From Burkholderia sp. BCC0322 (lineage in GTDB: Bacteria; Pseudomonadota; Gammaproteobacteria; Burkholderiales; Burkholderiaceae), in contig NZ_CADFDU010000003.1 in NCBI RefSeq assembly GCF_902833045.1, forward strand, positions 124,001 to 188,000: a stretch of DNA of 64,000 bases. Direction: 5' to 3'. Every line of letters starts with the position of its first letter. Positions within the stretch are counted from its first letter, which is position 1. Position numbers and translations under genes: made by a program. The notes under the pieces were generated by a model that had not been told where the DNA came from, made no database searches, and worked only from the letters and a program-made list of their open reading frames with translations. Of the stretch, positions 62,675-64,000 are shown piece by piece.

Positions 62675-63754
62675 TTACTTGACGGACGCTTTCCGCGCCG
62701 CACCGTGGCCGGCGGCCGCAGGCTGCGTCGTGCGGCGGCGGGCCGCGTGCGTGCGCTTGAGCGGGAACTGCAGCAGCTTCGACACTGGATGCGCGACGGC
62801 GTCCCGCTGCACGTGATAGCGCCGCCGCACGAGATAGACCGGACGCTGCTTCGACTCGTGATAGATGCGGCCGAGGTATTCGCCGATCACGCCGATACCG
62901 ATCAGCTGAATGCCGCCGACGAACAGCATCACGGAGATCAGCGACGAATAGCCGTGCACGGGATTGCCGAACAGGAGCGTGCGCACGACGATGAACGCAC
63001 CGTAGACGAACGACAGCGCGGCGAACGCGAGACCGATGTAGGTCCATACGCGCAGCGGCACGGTACTGAAGCTCGTGATGCCTTCGAGCGCGAAGTTCCA
63101 GCGCCGCCATCCGGAGAATTTGGAGCGGCCGCCGCTGCGCGGCGCACGCGTGTATTCGATGATCTCGATGCGATAGCCGACCCACGCGAACAGGCCTTTC
63201 ATGAAGCGCCGGCGCTCGGGTAGCGCGCGCAGCGCGTCGACGACCTGGCGGTCCATCAGGCGGAAATCGCCGACGTTCTCGGGCATCTCGACTTCGGAGA
63301 GGCGGTTGTGCACGCGGTAGTAGAGCGCGGCGGCCACGCGCTGCAGCAGCGGGTCGCACATGCGGTCGGTACGCTTCGCGGCGACGACCTCGGCGCCGGC
63401 GAGCCAGCGTTCGACCATCGCGGGGATCAGCGCGGGCGGGTCCTGCAGGTCGGCGTCGATCAGGATCACGGCGGCACCGGCGGCTTCGTCGATGCCGGCG
63501 GTAAGCGCGGCCTCCTTGCCGAAGCGCCGGGTGAGATCGACGATGCGCACGCGCGGGTCGCCGGCGGCGACGTCGATCAGCCTGCCGAGCGTATCGTCGC
63601 GGCTGCCGTCGTTGATGCAGACGATCTCGAAACGGGCCGACTCGACCGATTCGAGGATGGGCAGCGTGGTTGCAAAGAACGCGTCGATTGCTTCGTCCTC
63701 GTCGTGGAACGGCACGACGAGCGAGACCAGTGGCCTTCTGGCATGCGCGGACAT
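62675..63754 (-). CDS. GtrB-like glycosyltransferase family 2 (polyprenyl-phosphate sugar transferase)
   Basis: A 359-residue GT2 enzyme of the DPM1/GtrB/ArnC type: LVSLVVPFHDEDEAIDAFF, CINDGSRDDTLGRL, the metal motif ILIDADLQDPP, and SGGRSKFSGWRRWNFALEGITSFSTVPLRVWTYIG before two C-terminal membrane helices. These enzymes load a sugar on undecaprenyl phosphate. A basic C-terminal tail follows. ATG at 63752-63754 behind GGGGGA. Forms an operon with the GT87-like gene. The glycan modified is unknown. Confidence 0.92.
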   Translation of the reverse strand: MSAHARRPLVSLVVPFHDEDEAIDAFFATTLPILESVESARFEIVCINDGSRDDTLGRLIDVAAGDPRVRIVDLTRRFGKEAALTAGIDEAAGAAVILIDADLQDPPALIPAMVERWLAGAEVVAAKRTDRMCDPLLQRVAAALYYRVHNRLSEVEMPENVGDFRLMDRQVVDALRALPERRRFMKGLFAWVGYRIEIIEYTRAPRSGGRSKFSGWRRWNFALEGITSFSTVPLRVWTYIGLAFAALSFVYGAFIVVRTLLFGNPVHGYSSLISVMLFVGGIQLIGIGVIGEYLGRIYHESKQRPVYLVRRRYHVQRDAVAHPVSKLLQFPLKRTHAARRRTTQPAAAGHGAARKASVK

Positions 63755-64000
63755 ACGTCCCCCGAGAGATCCGGCCTGCGCTGCACCGTATGGATCCGGT
63801 TGTCGTCCGCGGCAGGCCGGGCGACAGGTGTTCCGATCCATTGTAGGCAGGAATCGGGGATTCGTGACACGAATTGATGCGGGTGCGGCGGCCCGATCGC
63901 CGAGCGGCTGCCGTTCGCCGCATTCGAGCGCGACGGCGGACGCGGCGCGTGGCGGGCCGCGACGCATCGGGCCGCGTCCGCCGCGGGCGAGCGCTGCACG

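Noticed and set aside
1-64000. CRISPR arrays, insertion sequences or rRNA genes
   Set aside because: No regularly spaced direct repeats, no transposase-like protein and no rRNA sequence were seen anywhere in the window.

Overview
The window is high-GC beta-proteobacterial DNA and fits a Burkholderia cepacia-complex type genome. The evidence is a general porin with a typical Burkholderia signal peptide and C-terminal Phe, LysR-regulated SDR genes, tandem TauD-type dioxygenases with a sulfonate ABC transporter, a Tad pilus locus, and a phenazine gene set whose PhzA/B closely resembles, from memory, the characterised Burkholderia protein. The species is not proven by the sequence alone; a B. lata-like phenazine producer is my best guess.

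Layout. 1-3.4 kb: a VOC-fold protein, a porin and a YihY/BrkB membrane protein, all on the minus strand. 3.5-12.75 kb (plus): a self-contained selenocysteine module made of formate dehydrogenase-N alpha (with an in-frame UGA at 4110-4112 and a textbook bacterial SECIS), beta and gamma subunits, fdhE, selA, selB and the tRNA-Sec gene selC. 12.73-24.82 kb: a roughly 12-kb genomic island in the 3' end of selC. It is bounded by a 16-bp direct repeat of the tRNA end (12732-12747 and 24801-24816), has a broken P4-type integrase remnant at its left end, and carries a nine-gene minus-strand phenazine operon (acyl-CoA-dehydrogenase-fold monooxygenase, phzA/B, D, E, F, G, carboxyl-methyltransferase-like gene, reductase, phzC) plus a divergent unrecognised gene.

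25-32.9 kb: a small membrane protein, Nudix hydrolase, NCS2 nucleobase permease, two LysR/SDR divergent pairs, and an ABM-monooxygenase/iron-alcohol-dehydrogenase pair. 33-39.4 kb: an ornithine decarboxylase divergent from an arginine-decarboxylase-like gene and a PotE-type antiporter, a plausible acid-stress/polyamine unit. 39.4-44.8 kb: LysR, a glycolipid-binding-like protein, an SsuA-like binding protein, DUF427 and DppA. 44.9-50.7 kb (minus): a sulfonate-type ABC transporter (binding protein, two permeases, ATPase) followed by two alpha-ketoglutarate dioxygenases.

51.3-61.4 kb (plus): a Tad/Flp pilus locus (flp, tadV, cpaB, secretin, CpaD-like lipoprotein, tadZ, A, B, C, D, E), much of it translationally coupled through ATGA/GTGA overlaps, ending in a tadG that is cut short where it meets a convergent GT87-family/GtrB-like glycosyltransferase pair (61.4-63.75 kb, minus).

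How the genes work together: formate dehydrogenase needs Sec, so the window carries its own Sec-insertion apparatus (selD is not here). The tRNA-Sec gene then served as the landing site for the phenazine island. Coordinates and motifs were read by eye; no database search or calculation was run.
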